NCBI RefSeq assembly: GCF_001643015.1
Contig: NZ_CP015622.1
Location: 1,439,358 to 1,503,357 of the forward strand
DNA length: 64,000 nt
DNA from: Corynebacterium crudilactis
Lineage (GTDB): Bacteria > Actinomycetota > Actinomycetes > Mycobacteriales > Mycobacteriaceae
Reading direction: 5' to 3'
Positions within the stretch are counted from its first letter, which is position 1, and each line of letters starts with the position of its first letter. Of this stretch, positions 1 to 11,090 are shown one piece after another. Under the pieces are notes generated by a model that was not told where the DNA came from, did not search any database, and saw only the letters and a list, made by a program, of their open reading frames with translations. The position numbers were made by a program, and so were the translations under genes.

Positions 1-1
1 T

Positions 2-115
2 CCGGTTGAAGCTTTGCGAACCGCACTGGCTGTAGCGTGGTCTTCCACACAGACAGTGACTGATGTTCGTGCTGATTCTCCGGCAGCAGCCACCGCGCTA
101 CAGAGCTGGTGGTAA
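2..115 (+). CDS. C-terminal end of an unidentified protein, cut by window start
   Basis: An open frame enters from the left edge and ends at a TAA at 113-115, giving 37 residues ending in ALQSWW. Only the tail is visible, so no domain can be assigned. It lies 6 bases before the next start codon, which suggests that it is the upstream member of the same operon. In related genomes a HAD-family phosphatase sits in this place, but that is from memory of gene order and nothing in these residues proves it. Confidence 0.5.
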   Translation, partial: PVEALRTALAVAWSSTQTVTDVRADSPAAATALQSWW

Positions 116-121
116 TCCGAT

Positions 122-283
122 ATGGACCCTGTAAAACCACATGATCCGCGGGCAACTTCTGCTGATCCAGAAGAAGTTGTGGCACAGGTCAATGAAGTAC
201 TTGGCCGGACAGCTGAGTCTTTAAAAGAGGAAGCATTAAATCTTGAGCAAGCCCACGGGATCCTCAACGAAGCTTTATCTTAG
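122..283 (+). CDS. Small conserved hypothetical protein (53 aa)
   Basis: A 53-residue frame opens with ATG at 122, six bases after the previous stop, and ends with TAG at 281-283. The product is acidic and predicted mostly helical (EEVVAQVNEVLGRTAESLKEE, ending HGILNEALS), with no membrane segment or cysteine. Tight spacing between the upstream gene and tlyA argues that it is translated as part of that operon. No function is recognised. It is too short for most gene-finding cut-offs, but the position and amphipathic composition support a real gene. Confidence 0.6.
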   Translation: MDPVKPHDPRATSADPEEVVAQVNEVLGRTAESLKEEALNLEQAHGILNEALS

Positions 284-325
284 AAAAAATCATTATTCGT
301 ACACATGAAAGAAGAACACCTCCAG

Positions 326-1147
326 ATGGTTGCACGCAGAAGACTGGATGCAGAACTTGTTCGTCGAAAGATCGCACGATCAAGGGAACACGCGGTTGAC
401 ATGATCCGTGGCCGCCGTGTCTTTGTCGCGGGAATGCTTGCTCTCAAGCCTGCGACAGTGGTGGAACCAGAGGTTTCAATTCGTGTTGAGGAAGACGCAA
501 GCGAAGGTTGGGCATCGCGTGGTGCCCATAAACTCATTGGTGCTTTGGAAGCTTTTGAGCCTTTGGGTCTTGATGTGAAAAACCGCCGCGTTTTAGATGC
601 CGGCGCTTCGACAGGCGGATTTACGGACGTTTTGCTCCGTCGAGAAGCATCTGAAGTTGTGGCCGTGGACGTGGGATACGGCCAGCTTATTTGGCGCCTG
701 CAAAATGACGATCGGGTTCGGGTCGTAGATCGCACCAATATTCGTTATATGACGCTTGAAGATACCGGCGGAACGTGCGACATGATGGTGGGCGATCTTT
801 CCTTCATCTCTTTAAAACTCACGCTTCCAGCTATTGCACAAGTACTCAGCGATGGCGCCGATCTATTGCCTATGGTCAAACCACAATTTGAAGTAGGAAA
901 AGAACGCTTAGGCAGCGGTGGTGTCGTACGCTCACCAGAGCTGCGTGCTGAAGTAACTGCAGATGTCGCAAAATTTGCGGCCACATTGGGGCTTAGCCTC
1001 AAACAAGTTGTGGCTTCTCCACTACCTGGGCCTTCCGGCAACGTAGAATACTTCCTATGGCTGGTCAAAGATGGTGGCGCAACGATGCCAGATGACGAGC
1101 AGCTTTCGGCAATGATCAGCACGGCTGTGAAGGAAGGTCCGCAATAA
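326..1147 (+). CDS. tlyA: TlyA: 16S/23S rRNA 2'-O-methyltransferase
   Basis: TlyA methylates ribose 2'-OH groups in both ribosomal subunits; in mycobacteria its loss gives capreomycin resistance. The product starts with an S4 RNA-binding domain (RRRLDAELVRRKIARS) followed by an FtsJ-like Rossmann domain with the SAM-binding stretch VLDAGASTGGF. Residues expected for the K-D-K-E catalytic tetrad are seen in SRGAHKL, MVGDLSF, MVKPQFE and NVEYF. The start at 326 was chosen because known TlyA proteins begin at this VARRR-like motif; an in-frame ATG at 305 would add seven residues but has no good ribosome site. The stop overlaps the nadK start by one base (TAATG), so the two genes are translationally coupled. 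Confidence 0.93.
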   Translation: MVARRRLDAELVRRKIARSREHAVDMIRGRRVFVAGMLALKPATVVEPEVSIRVEEDASEGWASRGAHKLIGALEAFEPLGLDVKNRRVLDAGASTGGFTDVLLRREASEVVAVDVGYGQLIWRLQNDDRVRVVDRTNIRYMTLEDTGGTCDMMVGDLSFISLKLTLPAIAQVLSDGADLLPMVKPQFEVGKERLGSGGVVRSPELRAEVTADVAKFAATLGLSLKQVVASPLPGPSGNVEYFLWLVKDGGATMPDDEQLSAMISTAVKEGPQ

Positions 1148-2115
1148 TGTCTGTATCTTCGTCCAGGGACACTGAGGTTCAACGACGTGTCTTATTAGTT
1201 CCGCACACTGGACGTTCCTCGAATATTGAGTCCGCTATCTTGGCAGCAACACTGCTTGATGATGCGGGCATCGATGTGCGAGTGTTGATTAATGATGCAG
1301 ATGATCCCATTGCAGAGCATCCAGTTCTAGGGCGTTTTACTCATGTGAGGCATGCCGCAGATGCCGCTGAGGGAGTAGAACTGGTTCTTGTCCTGGGCGG
1401 AGATGGTACCTTTTTGCGTGCTGCAGACATGGCTCATGCGGTGGACCTCCCTGTCCTTGGCATCAACCTGGGACATGTGGGTTTCTTGGCGGAGTGGGAG
1501 TCTGATTCACTGGAAGAAGCACTCAAACGTGTGATCGATCGTGATTACCGAGTGGAAGACCGCATGACCTTGGATGTGGTTGTTTTTGATGGTGGTGCAG
1601 AAGAAATCGGTCGCGGGTGGGCATTGAATGAAGTGAGTATTGAAAACCTCAATCGTCGAGGTGTTTTGGATGCCACTTTAGAAGTAGATGCGCGCCCTGT
1701 GGCATCCTTCGGCTGTGATGGAGTACTGATCTCTACGCCAACTGGATCGACTGCTTATGCGTTTTCTGCGGGCGGTCCGGTGCTGTGGCCAGAGTTGGAT
1801 GCCATCTTGGTGGTGCCCAACAATGCCCACGCGCTTTTTACAAAACCACTGGTTGTGAGCCCAAAATCAGCAGTGGCCGTGGAATCTAATTCTGATACTT
1901 CAGCTGCAATGGCTGTGATGGACGGTTTCAGGCCGATTCCCATGCCTCCAGGATCTCGAGTGGAAGTAACTAGGGGAGAGCGCCCAGTGCGCTGGGTTCG
2001 CTTGGATTCCTCTCCATTTACCGACCGTCTTGTCAGCAAATTGCGGCTTCCGGTAACAGGGTGGCGTGGTCCGCACAAGCCCTTCGATGGAGAAGATCCC
2101 AGCTCAGCTCGGTAA
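1147..2115 (+). CDS. nadK: NAD kinase
   Basis: NAD kinase phosphorylates NAD to NADP (ATP or polyphosphate as donor in actinobacteria), a cytosolic step that sets NADPH supply. The 322-residue protein has the GGDGTFLRAAD motif at about residue 84, the NEVSIE nucleotide motif and the conserved PTGSTAY loop, in family order and at normal length. The ATG overlaps the tlyA stop by one base. The tlyA-nadK-recN order is conserved in Actinobacteria. An alternative name is ppnK. Confidence 0.95.
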   Translation: MSVSSSRDTEVQRRVLLVPHTGRSSNIESAILAATLLDDAGIDVRVLINDADDPIAEHPVLGRFTHVRHAADAAEGVELVLVLGGDGTFLRAADMAHAVDLPVLGINLGHVGFLAEWESDSLEEALKRVIDRDYRVEDRMTLDVVVFDGGAEEIGRGWALNEVSIENLNRRGVLDATLEVDARPVASFGCDGVLISTPTGSTAYAFSAGGPVLWPELDAILVVPNNAHALFTKPLVVSPKSAVAVESNSDTSAAMAVMDGFRPIPMPPGSRVEVTRGERPVRWVRLDSSPFTDRLVSKLRLPVTGWRGPHKPFDGEDPSSAR

Positions 2116-2116
2116 A

Positions 2117-2195
2117 TCGAAAATCATTCGAACAATTTTCTTTACTTAGAAAAAACGTTCGCATGGTATCGCGGGTTTGTTGTACACTTTGAGGC
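2117..2195 (+). promoter_or_regulatory. recN promoter, likely leaderless, with an imperfect SOS-box-like repeat
   Basis: TACACT at about 2179-2184 is a good -10 hexamer only seven bases before the recN ATG, so transcription probably starts at or next to the start codon. Upstream, TCGAA at 2117-2121 and TTCGA at 2127-2131 form an inverted repeat with the arms of the actinobacterial LexA box (TCGAA...TTCGA), but the centre is 5 rather than 6 bases. recN is an SOS gene in C. glutamicum, so LexA control is plausible; the spacing defect keeps confidence low. Confidence 0.4.
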
Positions 2196-3977
2196 ATGCT
2201 CGCAGACATCGCTATTGAGAACCTCGGAGTGATCCCAGCCGCCTCAGCTGAGTTTAGCTCGGGTTTAACAGTGCTCACCGGTGAGACCGGAGCTGGAAAG
2301 ACCATGGTAGTTACTGGTTTACGGCTTCTTTCCGGTGGCCGCGCTGATGCATCTCGTGTTCGTACCGGATCTCCGCAGGCTGTCGTAGAAGGTCGCTTTG
2401 TTACTACTGGTGTACCAATTGACATTGTCGAACGTGCAACCGGAATCGTATCGAATGCTGGTGGTGCTGCAGATGAAAACGGAGAGTTTTTAGCGGTCCG
2501 ATCCGTCGGCGCAAATGGTCGTTCCAAAGCTCATTTGGGTGGCCGTTCTGTTCCTGCAGCTACATTGTCAGAGTTCTCAGATGAGCTGCTCACCATTCAT
2601 GGTCAAAATGATCAGCTTCGGTTGCTTTCCCCAGAACGCCAGCTAGAGGCCTTGGATCGCTTTGATACTCAGCTGGTGGAGCTGCGCACTGCTTATGGCG
2701 CTAAGTATCTGACGTGGAAAACCCTTGACCGGGATCTGCAAAAACGTCTTTCAAATAGGCGAGAGCTTGCTCAAGAAGTCGATCGTCTGCAATTTGCTAT
2801 CAATGAAATCGAAGAGGTCGCACCGGAACCCGGCGAAGATAAAGGATTAGTTGAACAGATTCGTCGGTTGCAGGATGTCGATACGCTAAGAGAACAGGCT
2901 GCTTCGGCGCTTGCTGCTATTGATGGGGCTGGCGCGTTGAGTGACGCTATGGGCGGTGCATCAGGATTTGATGAGGAACAAGAATCAGCTTCTGATCAAC
3001 TTGGCCAGGCGGAATCAGCATTGACAGGAAGTGAGGATGCACAGCTGAAAGATATTGCTTCCCAGCTGTCTGAGATCACGAGCCAATTGAGCCAAGTATC
3101 CATGGAATTAGGCGGATTCCTATCAGATTTACCTGCGGATCCGCAAGCACTCGATGACATGCTCACGAGACAACAGCAATTAAAGTTGCTTACGCGTAAG
3201 TACGCAGCAGATATTGATGGTGTTATTGAGTGGCAAAAGAAAGCCCAAATCCGTCTCGATAGCATCGATATCTCTTCAGAGGCCGTCGACAAGCTTAAAG
3301 AGGATGTGAAAAAAGCGCACTCATCCATGATGCGCGCCGCCAAGAAGTTATCCACGCTTCGCTGCAAAGCTGCCACTAAATTGGGCAAGACCGTGACAGA
3401 GGAACTTCAAGGTCTTGCTATGCAAAAGGCACGCTTTGAGGTAGCTATGGCAGTATCTGAGGCAAGCCAGACAGGCATTGATCAAGTGGAATTCCAATTA
3501 GCCGCAAATGCTTCGGCGCAGGCTCGGCCTTTGGCTTCATCAGCTTCAGGTGGTGAGCTCTCTCGCGTCATGTTGGCGTTGGAAGTTATTCTCGCAGCAG
3601 GAACCACTGGAACAACTCTTGTTTTCGACGAAGTAGACGCCGGTGTGGGTGGACGTGCAGCAGTAGAAATCGGCCGACGTTTGGCGCGTCTTGCGAATAA
3701 CAATCAGGTTATTGTTGTCACCCACCTTCCCCAGGTGGCTGCCTATGCAGATACACATTTGCATGTCGCAAAAAATGTGGGGGAATCTTCTGTTACCTCC
3801 GGCGTGGAATCGTTGACCTTTGATCGTCGGGTTGAAGAACTCTCACGCATGTTGGCAGGACTTGATAACACTGACACTGGTCGTGCTCATGCCACGGAAC
3901 TGCTTGAAAGGGCACAACGGGAAAAGCAAGATATTGAGGAGATACCTGTGGAACAGGTATTAGTAGGCAGTGTATAG
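2196..3977 (+). CDS. recN: DNA repair protein RecN (SMC-like ATPase)
   Basis: RecN is an SMC-family ATPase that acts early at double-strand breaks, tethering ends before RecA-dependent repair. The 593-residue protein has Walker A near residue 30 (TGETGAGKT), a long helical, coiled-coil middle, then the ABC signature (ASGGELSRVMLAL) and Walker B (LVFDEVDAGVGG) near residue 450-480, followed by the VVTHLPQVAA switch. This split ATPase around a coiled coil is the family layout and length. A -10 box sits directly before the ATG, suggesting a leaderless mRNA. Confidence 0.95.
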   Translation: MLADIAIENLGVIPAASAEFSSGLTVLTGETGAGKTMVVTGLRLLSGGRADASRVRTGSPQAVVEGRFVTTGVPIDIVERATGIVSNAGGAADENGEFLAVRSVGANGRSKAHLGGRSVPAATLSEFSDELLTIHGQNDQLRLLSPERQLEALDRFDTQLVELRTAYGAKYLTWKTLDRDLQKRLSNRRELAQEVDRLQFAINEIEEVAPEPGEDKGLVEQIRRLQDVDTLREQAASALAAIDGAGALSDAMGGASGFDEEQESASDQLGQAESALTGSEDAQLKDIASQLSEITSQLSQVSMELGGFLSDLPADPQALDDMLTRQQQLKLLTRKYAADIDGVIEWQKKAQIRLDSIDISSEAVDKLKEDVKKAHSSMMRAAKKLSTLRCKAATKLGKTVTEELQGLAMQKARFEVAMAVSEASQTGIDQVEFQLAANASAQARPLASSASGGELSRVMLALEVILAAGTTGTTLVFDEVDAGVGGRAAVEIGRRLARLANNNQVIVVTHLPQVAAYADTHLHVAKNVGESSVTSGVESLTFDRRVEELSRMLAGLDNTDTGRAHATELLERAQREKQDIEEIPVEQVLVGSV

Positions 3978-4036
3978 AAGCTTTATTGAAATTTTTTAGG
4001 CGCGCCTCCACCAATGGTTGAGACTTTGGTTCCACA

Positions 4037-5230
4037 ATGGGCTGCATGAGTCTGTTCAACCGCAAAGCCGACCTGCCCGGCCTGCATGGTGCAACCCGAA
4101 TCTGCACCGCGCAGGGCAAAGGGCTAAAGCGACTGTCCGAAGGCGATCTAGCCATCATTGATGCGCCAGATTTATCCAGAACCTTCGCCCAACGATTGCT
4201 CGCAGCCAAACCAGCTGCAGTTCTTAATGTTTCACGGTTCACCACGGGATCTGTGCCTAATTTTGGTCCTCAGCTGCTTATCGACGCCGACATCATGCTT
4301 GTTGAAGGCTTTGGGCACGAACTCCTCGACAACACCAAAGACAGCAAAAAAGGTCGACTCACGGAAGACGGGCAGCTCTTCTACGGAGAACGCCTTATCG
4401 CCAACGGCACTGTGTTTAGTGGCGCTGCGGCTGAACATGCCTTTGCAGATGCTCAGCAGTCCCTCCTTGACCGCATGGAAGCTTATTTCGGCAATACCAT
4501 CCAGTTCATTCATTCTGAGGCTCCGTTACTCATTGATGGACTGGGGATTCCTGAGACAGGCAAATCCATCGAAGGACGTAAAGTTCTGGTTGTCTCTCCG
4601 GGCGATAACCATCGCACCAGGATCAAAGAACTGCGTAATTTTATCCGTGAGTACGATCCAGTACTCATCGGTGTAGATGGTGCAGCGGACACGTTGGTGG
4701 AATTAGGCTACAAACCAGCTCTTATCGTGGGTAATCCCACGGGTATTGGCGCAGATGCTTTGCGCAGTGGTGCCAGCGTTATTTTGCCTGCTGATCCAGA
4801 TGGACATGCGGTTGGACTCGAGCGCATTCAAGATCTCGGTATTGGCGCAATGACATTTCCTTCGTCGGTGAACTCTGCTACAGACTTGGCATTGTTGTTG
4901 GTGGATTATCACAACCCACAGATGATCGTGAATGTTGGCGGTCCGGTTACTTTGGACGGCATTTTTGAAAACCGCGAGGATTCAGATCCCGCAGCGCTGC
5001 TGACGCGCGCCAAGGTAGGCACCAAGCTTGTCGACGGCTCCGTCATCGCCGCGCTCTACAATATGCGCAACACAAGCAGTCTTGGTTGGCTTTGGGCACT
5101 GTTGGCAGTCTTGGTTGTGTTGGCAGTTATCATTGTGATTGCCGGAACTGCTGGCGCTGGCTCCTTTACTGACAACCTCATTGACACCTGGAATAGCTTC
5201 GCGCTGACTGTCCAGGGTTGGTTTAAATAG
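4037..5230 (+). CDS. steA: SteA, cell-separation membrane protein
   Basis: SteA forms a membrane complex with SteB that is needed for daughter-cell separation through the RipC-FtsEX peptidoglycan hydrolase pathway in Corynebacterineae. The 397-residue protein has a large cytosolic domain related to thiamine pyrophosphokinase-type folds (VVSPGDNHRTRIKELRNF, VLIGVDGAADTL) and one C-terminal membrane helix at about residues 345-370 (LGWLWALLAVLVVLAVIIVI), then a short tail. It is followed after 9 bases by SteB. ATG at 4046 (MSLFNRK) is an equally credible start; neither has a strong ribosome site. Confidence 0.88.
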   Translation: MGCMSLFNRKADLPGLHGATRICTAQGKGLKRLSEGDLAIIDAPDLSRTFAQRLLAAKPAAVLNVSRFTTGSVPNFGPQLLIDADIMLVEGFGHELLDNTKDSKKGRLTEDGQLFYGERLIANGTVFSGAAAEHAFADAQQSLLDRMEAYFGNTIQFIHSEAPLLIDGLGIPETGKSIEGRKVLVVSPGDNHRTRIKELRNFIREYDPVLIGVDGAADTLVELGYKPALIVGNPTGIGADALRSGASVILPADPDGHAVGLERIQDLGIGAMTFPSSVNSATDLALLLVDYHNPQMIVNVGGPVTLDGIFENREDSDPAALLTRAKVGTKLVDGSVIAALYNMRNTSSLGWLWALLAVLVVLAVIIVIAGTAGAGSFTDNLIDTWNSFALTVQGWFK

Positions 5231-5239
5231 GAAGGCAAC

Positions 5240-6205
5240 ATGGCTAAACGACGTGGAAAAGGTGCAGCAGTCATTGCTGCTCTTGGCTTTGGAGCAGCCG
5301 CAGGCATTGCTTTCGGAACATATGTGCTTGCGCCTAACCTTCCTGAAAATGTAGACCCCAATGCACCAACATCGGCAGATCTTGCCAAGGCTGAAACCCT
5401 AGCTGAAGTAAACGCGGTGCAAGCTGATCAAGCCGATAGCATTATTGACCATATAGTTAATGATGTGGTGGCAGGTACATTAGCTGATCGTCCAGTGCTC
5501 TTGATGCGCACTGCGGATGCAGAACAATCTGATGTTGATGATGTCGCTTGGCTTCTTCAGCAAGCTGGCACAGTAAACGCTGGAACCATCACGTTGGAAA
5601 AGTCATTCTTTGCCCAAGATGGTGCTGATCAGCTGAAATCAATTGTGGCAAATACCTTGCCGGCAGGGGCTCAGCTATCCGAAACCCAATTGGACCCAGG
5701 CACTCATGCTGGAGAAGCCTTAGGCGCTGCGCTGCTCTTAAATCCTGAGAATGGTGAACCTCTAGCTAGCACCGGAGAGCGCAGTCTGCTGCTCAATGTC
5801 CTGCGCGACAATGGCTATATCAGCTATGAAGATGGCACGATTTTGCCTGGTCAAGTCATCGTCTTGATCACCGGGGATAGTGATGGCTCAGGGGATGCTG
5901 CTTTTGCTGCTGAAACTCAGTCGCTATTTGCACGAGCTTTGGATGCTCAGGGCTCAGGAGTTGTGGTGGCAGGTCGCATTCATACTGCGGCAGATACTGG
6001 AGTCATTGGCAGACTAAGGGCTAATCCTGATGCAGCTGGAAATGTCTCAACCGTAGATTCCCTTGATCGTACGTGGGGCAAGATGGCAACGGTGTTGTCT
6101 GTGCGTGAAGAGCTGGCCAATAGGGCAGGTGCCTATGGTGCTGCTGCCTCTGCAGATGCAGCAAGTCCGTCACTTGATGGATTTACGGCGGCACCAGCAC
6201 AGTAG
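5240..6205 (+). CDS. steB: SteB, partner of SteA (MctB-like)
   Basis: SteB is the periplasm-facing partner of SteA in the cell-separation complex; the mycobacterial homologue was named MctB and linked to copper. The 321-residue protein has a basic start (MAKRRGKGAA), one membrane helix at about 8-30 (VIAALGFGAAAGIAFGTYVL) and a long extracytoplasmic domain rich in Ala and Asp with VIVLITGDSDGSGD near residue 205. The ribosome site GGAAGG lies 6-7 bases before the ATG, and the gene is nine bases after steA. A strong terminator follows, closing the recN-side transcription unit. Confidence 0.87.
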   Translation: MAKRRGKGAAVIAALGFGAAAGIAFGTYVLAPNLPENVDPNAPTSADLAKAETLAEVNAVQADQADSIIDHIVNDVVAGTLADRPVLLMRTADAEQSDVDDVAWLLQQAGTVNAGTITLEKSFFAQDGADQLKSIVANTLPAGAQLSETQLDPGTHAGEALGAALLLNPENGEPLASTGERSLLLNVLRDNGYISYEDGTILPGQVIVLITGDSDGSGDAAFAAETQSLFARALDAQGSGVVVAGRIHTAADTGVIGRLRANPDAAGNVSTVDSLDRTWGKMATVLSVREELANRAGAYGAAASADAASPSLDGFTAAPAQ

Positions 6206-6218
6206 TTTTCAGAAGATA

Positions 6219-6257
6219 AAAACGGAGTTTCTACCCTTAGGAGCTCCGTTTTATTTT
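6219..6257 (+). terminator. Rho-independent terminator after steB
   Basis: AAAACGGAG (6219-6227) pairs perfectly with CTCCGTTTT (6244-6252) around a 16-base loop and is followed by more T residues. It ends the steAB transcript and isolates pyrG. Confidence 0.85.
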
Positions 6258-6344
6258 CCCCAAAAACATAACCTGTTGATCTATAGATAGATTCCCTGAA
6301 AAGCGTGCCTGAACTGGGGTTATTCATTCTTTTATAAGCTGTGT

Positions 6345-8242
<1,898 letters not shown>

Positions 8243-8257
8243 ATCTACAATGTGATC

Positions 8258-8929
8258 ATGGTTTCAAACACACATAGTCCAGGTTCCCATGAGTTTAAGG
8301 TTTTATCTACTGAGCTCCTTCTTGAGTCCCCAATTCTAGGTGTGCGCAGAGACACCGTGGTCATGCCAGGAGGGTCTGCTGCGCGGCGTGAAATCGTTGA
8401 GCATTTTGGTGCTGTTGCAGTTGTCGCCTTTGATGGAGAAAATATTGCGATGGTCAAGCAATATCGTCGTAGTGTTGGTGATCATTTGTGGGAGCTTCCT
8501 GCGGGATTATTGGATATCGCAGATGAAGATGAACTCACCGGGGCGCAGCGTGAGCTGATGGAAGAAGCTGGGCTGGAAGCTCGTGAATGGTCGGTGCTGA
8601 CTGATCTGATTACCTCTCCGGGGTTTTGTGATGAAGCGGTTCGGGTGTTCCTTGCCCAGGGACTTACTGAGGTTGCCCGTCCGGAGGTAACCGGCGATGA
8701 AGAAGCAGACATGCTTAATCAATGGATTCCATTAGCTGATGCGGTGGGCATGGTTTTTAGCGGTGAGTTGGTTAATTCCATTGCTCTTGCTGGGGTATTG
8801 GCAGCAGACGCCGTGCTTGCAGGTCGTGCGCAGGCGCGGCCAGTCAGCTCACCTTTTAGGTACCGTCCAACGGCGTTATCGGAGCGTCGAAAAGCGCGTG
8901 GCGTCGTGCCTGATATGAAGAAACTATGA
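8258..8929 (+). CDS. NUDIX hydrolase, ADP-ribose pyrophosphatase type
   Basis: The product (223 aa from ATG 8258) carries the NUDIX box REL-MEEAGL preceded by [12 protein letters not shown]; one extra residue lies in the G-x5-E spacing, a variant common in actinobacterial ADP-ribose pyrophosphatases. [18 protein letters not shown] upstream is typical of this subgroup, which cleaves ADP-ribose to AMP and ribose 5-phosphate. A GTG at 8252 is an alternative start. The stop overlaps the xerD ATG by four bases (ATGA), so the pair is co-translated. Confidence 0.85.
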   Translation: MVSNTHSPGSHEFKVLSTELLLESPILGVRRDTVVMPGGSAARREIVEHFGAVAVVAFDGENIAMVKQYRRSVGDHLWELPAGLLDIADEDELTGAQRELMEEAGLEAREWSVLTDLITSPGFCDEAVRVFLAQGLTEVARPEVTGDEEADMLNQWIPLADAVGMVFSGELVNSIALAGVLAADAVLAGRAQARPVSSPFRYRPTALSERRKARGVVPDMKKL

Positions 8930-9840
8930 AGGTTCGTGCATTTGCAAAGATTTGGCTGACGCATTTGGCGGTGGAACGCGGGCTGTCGGTAAATACGCTG
9001 AGTAATTACCGCCGCGATATTGAGCGTTACTGCGATTGGCTGGAAGCTGCAGGAATTGAGCGCATTTCTGATATTTCTACATCGCATGTGGAAAATTACG
9101 TGAAGGATTTGCGCCGAGGAACCGATACTAATCAAGCGCTCTCGGCGTCCTCCTCCGGGCGCGCGCTTATTGTGGCGCGCGGCTTGCACAAATTTGCGCT
9201 GATAGAGGGCGAGGTTGCAGCGGACGTTGCGGCTGAAGTTTCTCCACCTGCCATCGGCCGACATTTGCCGGACACGCTGAGCATCAATGAGGTAGCACTG
9301 CTTATCGACGCCATCCCTGAAGGTGATATTGCCACCGCTGTAGATATTCGTGACCGTGCGCTTATGGAATTACTCTACGGAACTGGTGCACGTATTTCTG
9401 AAGTGATTGGTTTGGCAGTAGATGATGTCTCTGAACTTCCGGAAGTGTTGCGCATTACAGGTAAAGGCTCCAAACAAAGGATTGTCCCGTTTGGGTCGAT
9501 GGCACAAAAAGCGGTTCAAGAATATTTGGTGCGCGCGCGACCTTCCCTAAGTAAAGGAAAAAGCCATGCACTTTTTCTGAACCAACGTGGGGGAGCACTG
9601 TCAAGACAATCGGCATGGGCGGTGTTGAAAAAAGCTGTAGAACGCGCAGGTTTGGAAAAAGATATTTCCCCCCATACGTTGCGCCATAGTTTTGCTACCC
9701 ATCTGTTGGAAGGCGGTGCGGATGTCCGAGTAGTCCAGGAATTGCTAGGACATTCTTCCGTAACCACGACTCAGATTTATACGCATATCACTGCAGAAAG
9801 CTTGCGGGAAGTATGGCGGGAAGCTCATCCTCGGCACTAG
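8926..9840 (+). CDS. xerD: Tyrosine recombinase XerD
   Basis: XerD resolves chromosome dimers at dif together with XerC at the septum. The 304-residue protein has the SAM-like N-terminal DNA-binding domain and a catalytic domain with the R (GTGARISEV), K ([12 protein letters not shown]), HxxR ([12 protein letters not shown]), H ([11 protein letters not shown]) and Tyr (IYTH) residues all present. Length is standard. It overlaps the NUDIX gene by four bases. The nearby ParA and ScpAB genes make this a chromosome-maintenance neighbourhood. Confidence 0.93.
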   Translation: MKVRAFAKIWLTHLAVERGLSVNTLSNYRRDIERYCDWLEAAGIERISDISTSHVENYVKDLRRGTDTNQALSASSSGRALIVARGLHKFALIEGEVAADVAAEVSPPAIGRHLPDTLSINEVALLIDAIPEGDIATAVDIRDRALMELLYGTGARISEVIGLAVDDVSELPEVLRITGKGSKQRIVPFGSMAQKAVQEYLVRARPSLSKGKSHALFLNQRGGALSRQSAWAVLKKAVERAGLEKDISPHTLRHSFATHLLEGGADVRVVQELLGHSSVTTTQIYTHITAESLREVWREAHPRH

Positions 9841-10140
9841 TAGCGTGAGCGTGCTGATATTCGCATATAGGTTATGTGCTTAAAATCTTCTACCACTTTA
9901 TCAAGCCTAAAAGATTGACTAATTGGTAGGAATCCAGGAATTACGGCGTGTAAGACGACAGGATGTCCAAGACATCTATATCCTGAATGTATTGTGGTCG
10001 CTGAGACTAAATGACAGTCTGATAATTTCAGGGCTGTCAGTCAGGGTTATGAAGGCGAAAAGTTCTTTATCCCCCAATTCGCGCTGAAAATTGTTAAATG
10101 ACTACAATAAGAAGCCCTAGTCAAGGAAGAAGGTTTGACT
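9841..10140 (+). promoter_or_regulatory. Intergenic region with parA promoter
   Basis: This 300-base gap holds no convincing gene or RNA. TACAAT at 10103-10108 is a good -10 box with a weak TTGTTA some 12 bases upstream, and the ribosome site AAGGAAGAAGG (10123-10133) follows it. No terminator for xerD was seen. Confidence 0.5.
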
Positions 10141-11013
10141 GTGAGTAATGAGGGGAAGAAAGATTCTTCCAAAGCAGAGGTCGGGCTCACTGGTCGACCC
10201 CTGCGCGAGTTGCCTGAGCTACCTCTATTAGACAAACACGGCCCAGCAACGATCATTGCCATGGCGAATCAAAAGGGTGGAGTTGGTAAAACAACGTCCA
10301 CGATTAACCTTGGTGCGTGTCTTGCAGAGGTCGGGCGTAAAGTCCTGCTCGTTGACTTAGACCCGCAGGGAGCCCTGACCGCAGGTTTGGGCATTCATTA
10401 CGATGATGTGGACACCACGATTTATGACCTCATGGTGGATAATAATTCCACCATCGATCAGGCCATTCACCACACTCGTGTGGCTAATCTAGATCTTGTT
10501 CCTGCAAACATTGACTTATCCGCTGCGGAAATTCAGCTAGTTAATGAAGTGGGTCGTGAGCAAACTCTGGCTCGTGCCTTGCGCCCCGTAATGAAGGATT
10601 ATGACTTCATTATTCTTGACTGCCAACCTTCATTGGGATTGCTAACCGTGAACGCACTGGCTTGCGCCCATGGCGTCATTATTCCTATGGAGTGTGAATA
10701 CTTCTCACTACGTGGCCTAGCACTGCTCAATGATACTGTGGAAAAAGTCGCAGACCGGTTGAACTTTGATCTGGAAATTCTCGGCATTTTGGTCACCATG
10801 TTTGACCGTCGTACCTCGCATGCGCGTGAAGTGATGTCTCGTGTGTTGGAAGTTTTCGATGAACAAGTCTTTGACACGGTGATTACGCGGACCGTTCGTT
10901 TCCCGGAAACGTCAGTAGCCGGCGAACCAATTATTACCTGGGCGCCTAATTCTCAAGGTGCGGAACAATACCGTTATTTAGCTCGTGAAGTGATCCACCG
11001 CGCCCAAAAATAA
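10141..11013 (+). CDS. ParA/Soj-like chromosome-partitioning ATPase
   Basis: The protein has the deviant Walker A motif NQKGGVGKTT near residue 42, the VDLDPQGALT switch and DFIILDCQPSLGLLT Walker B, so it is a ParA-family ATPase. It lies directly before scpA and scpB, as an orphan ParA commonly does in Actinobacteria, separate from the parAB pair at the origin. GTG at 10141 is preferred because AAGGAAGAAGG ends seven bases before it; the in-frame TTG at 10135 is too close to that site. About 40 residues before the P-loop are polar and likely disordered. Confidence 0.9.
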   Translation: MSNEGKKDSSKAEVGLTGRPLRELPELPLLDKHGPATIIAMANQKGGVGKTTSTINLGACLAEVGRKVLLVDLDPQGALTAGLGIHYDDVDTTIYDLMVDNNSTIDQAIHHTRVANLDLVPANIDLSAAEIQLVNEVGREQTLARALRPVMKDYDFIILDCQPSLGLLTVNALACAHGVIIPMECEYFSLRGLALLNDTVEKVADRLNFDLEILGILVTMFDRRTSHAREVMSRVLEVFDEQVFDTVITRTVRFPETSVAGEPIITWAPNSQGAEQYRYLAREVIHRAQK

Positions 11014-11090
11014 GACTGAGCGAGTGTACTTCTTTGTGCTGGCCTTTAGCTGAAGCGCGCAGACGCATCAGCTAAAGTCTGGGAAATATC

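Noticed and set aside
4158..4676. 172-residue plus-strand frame within steA
   Set aside because: Shadow of steA in another frame with no family pattern.
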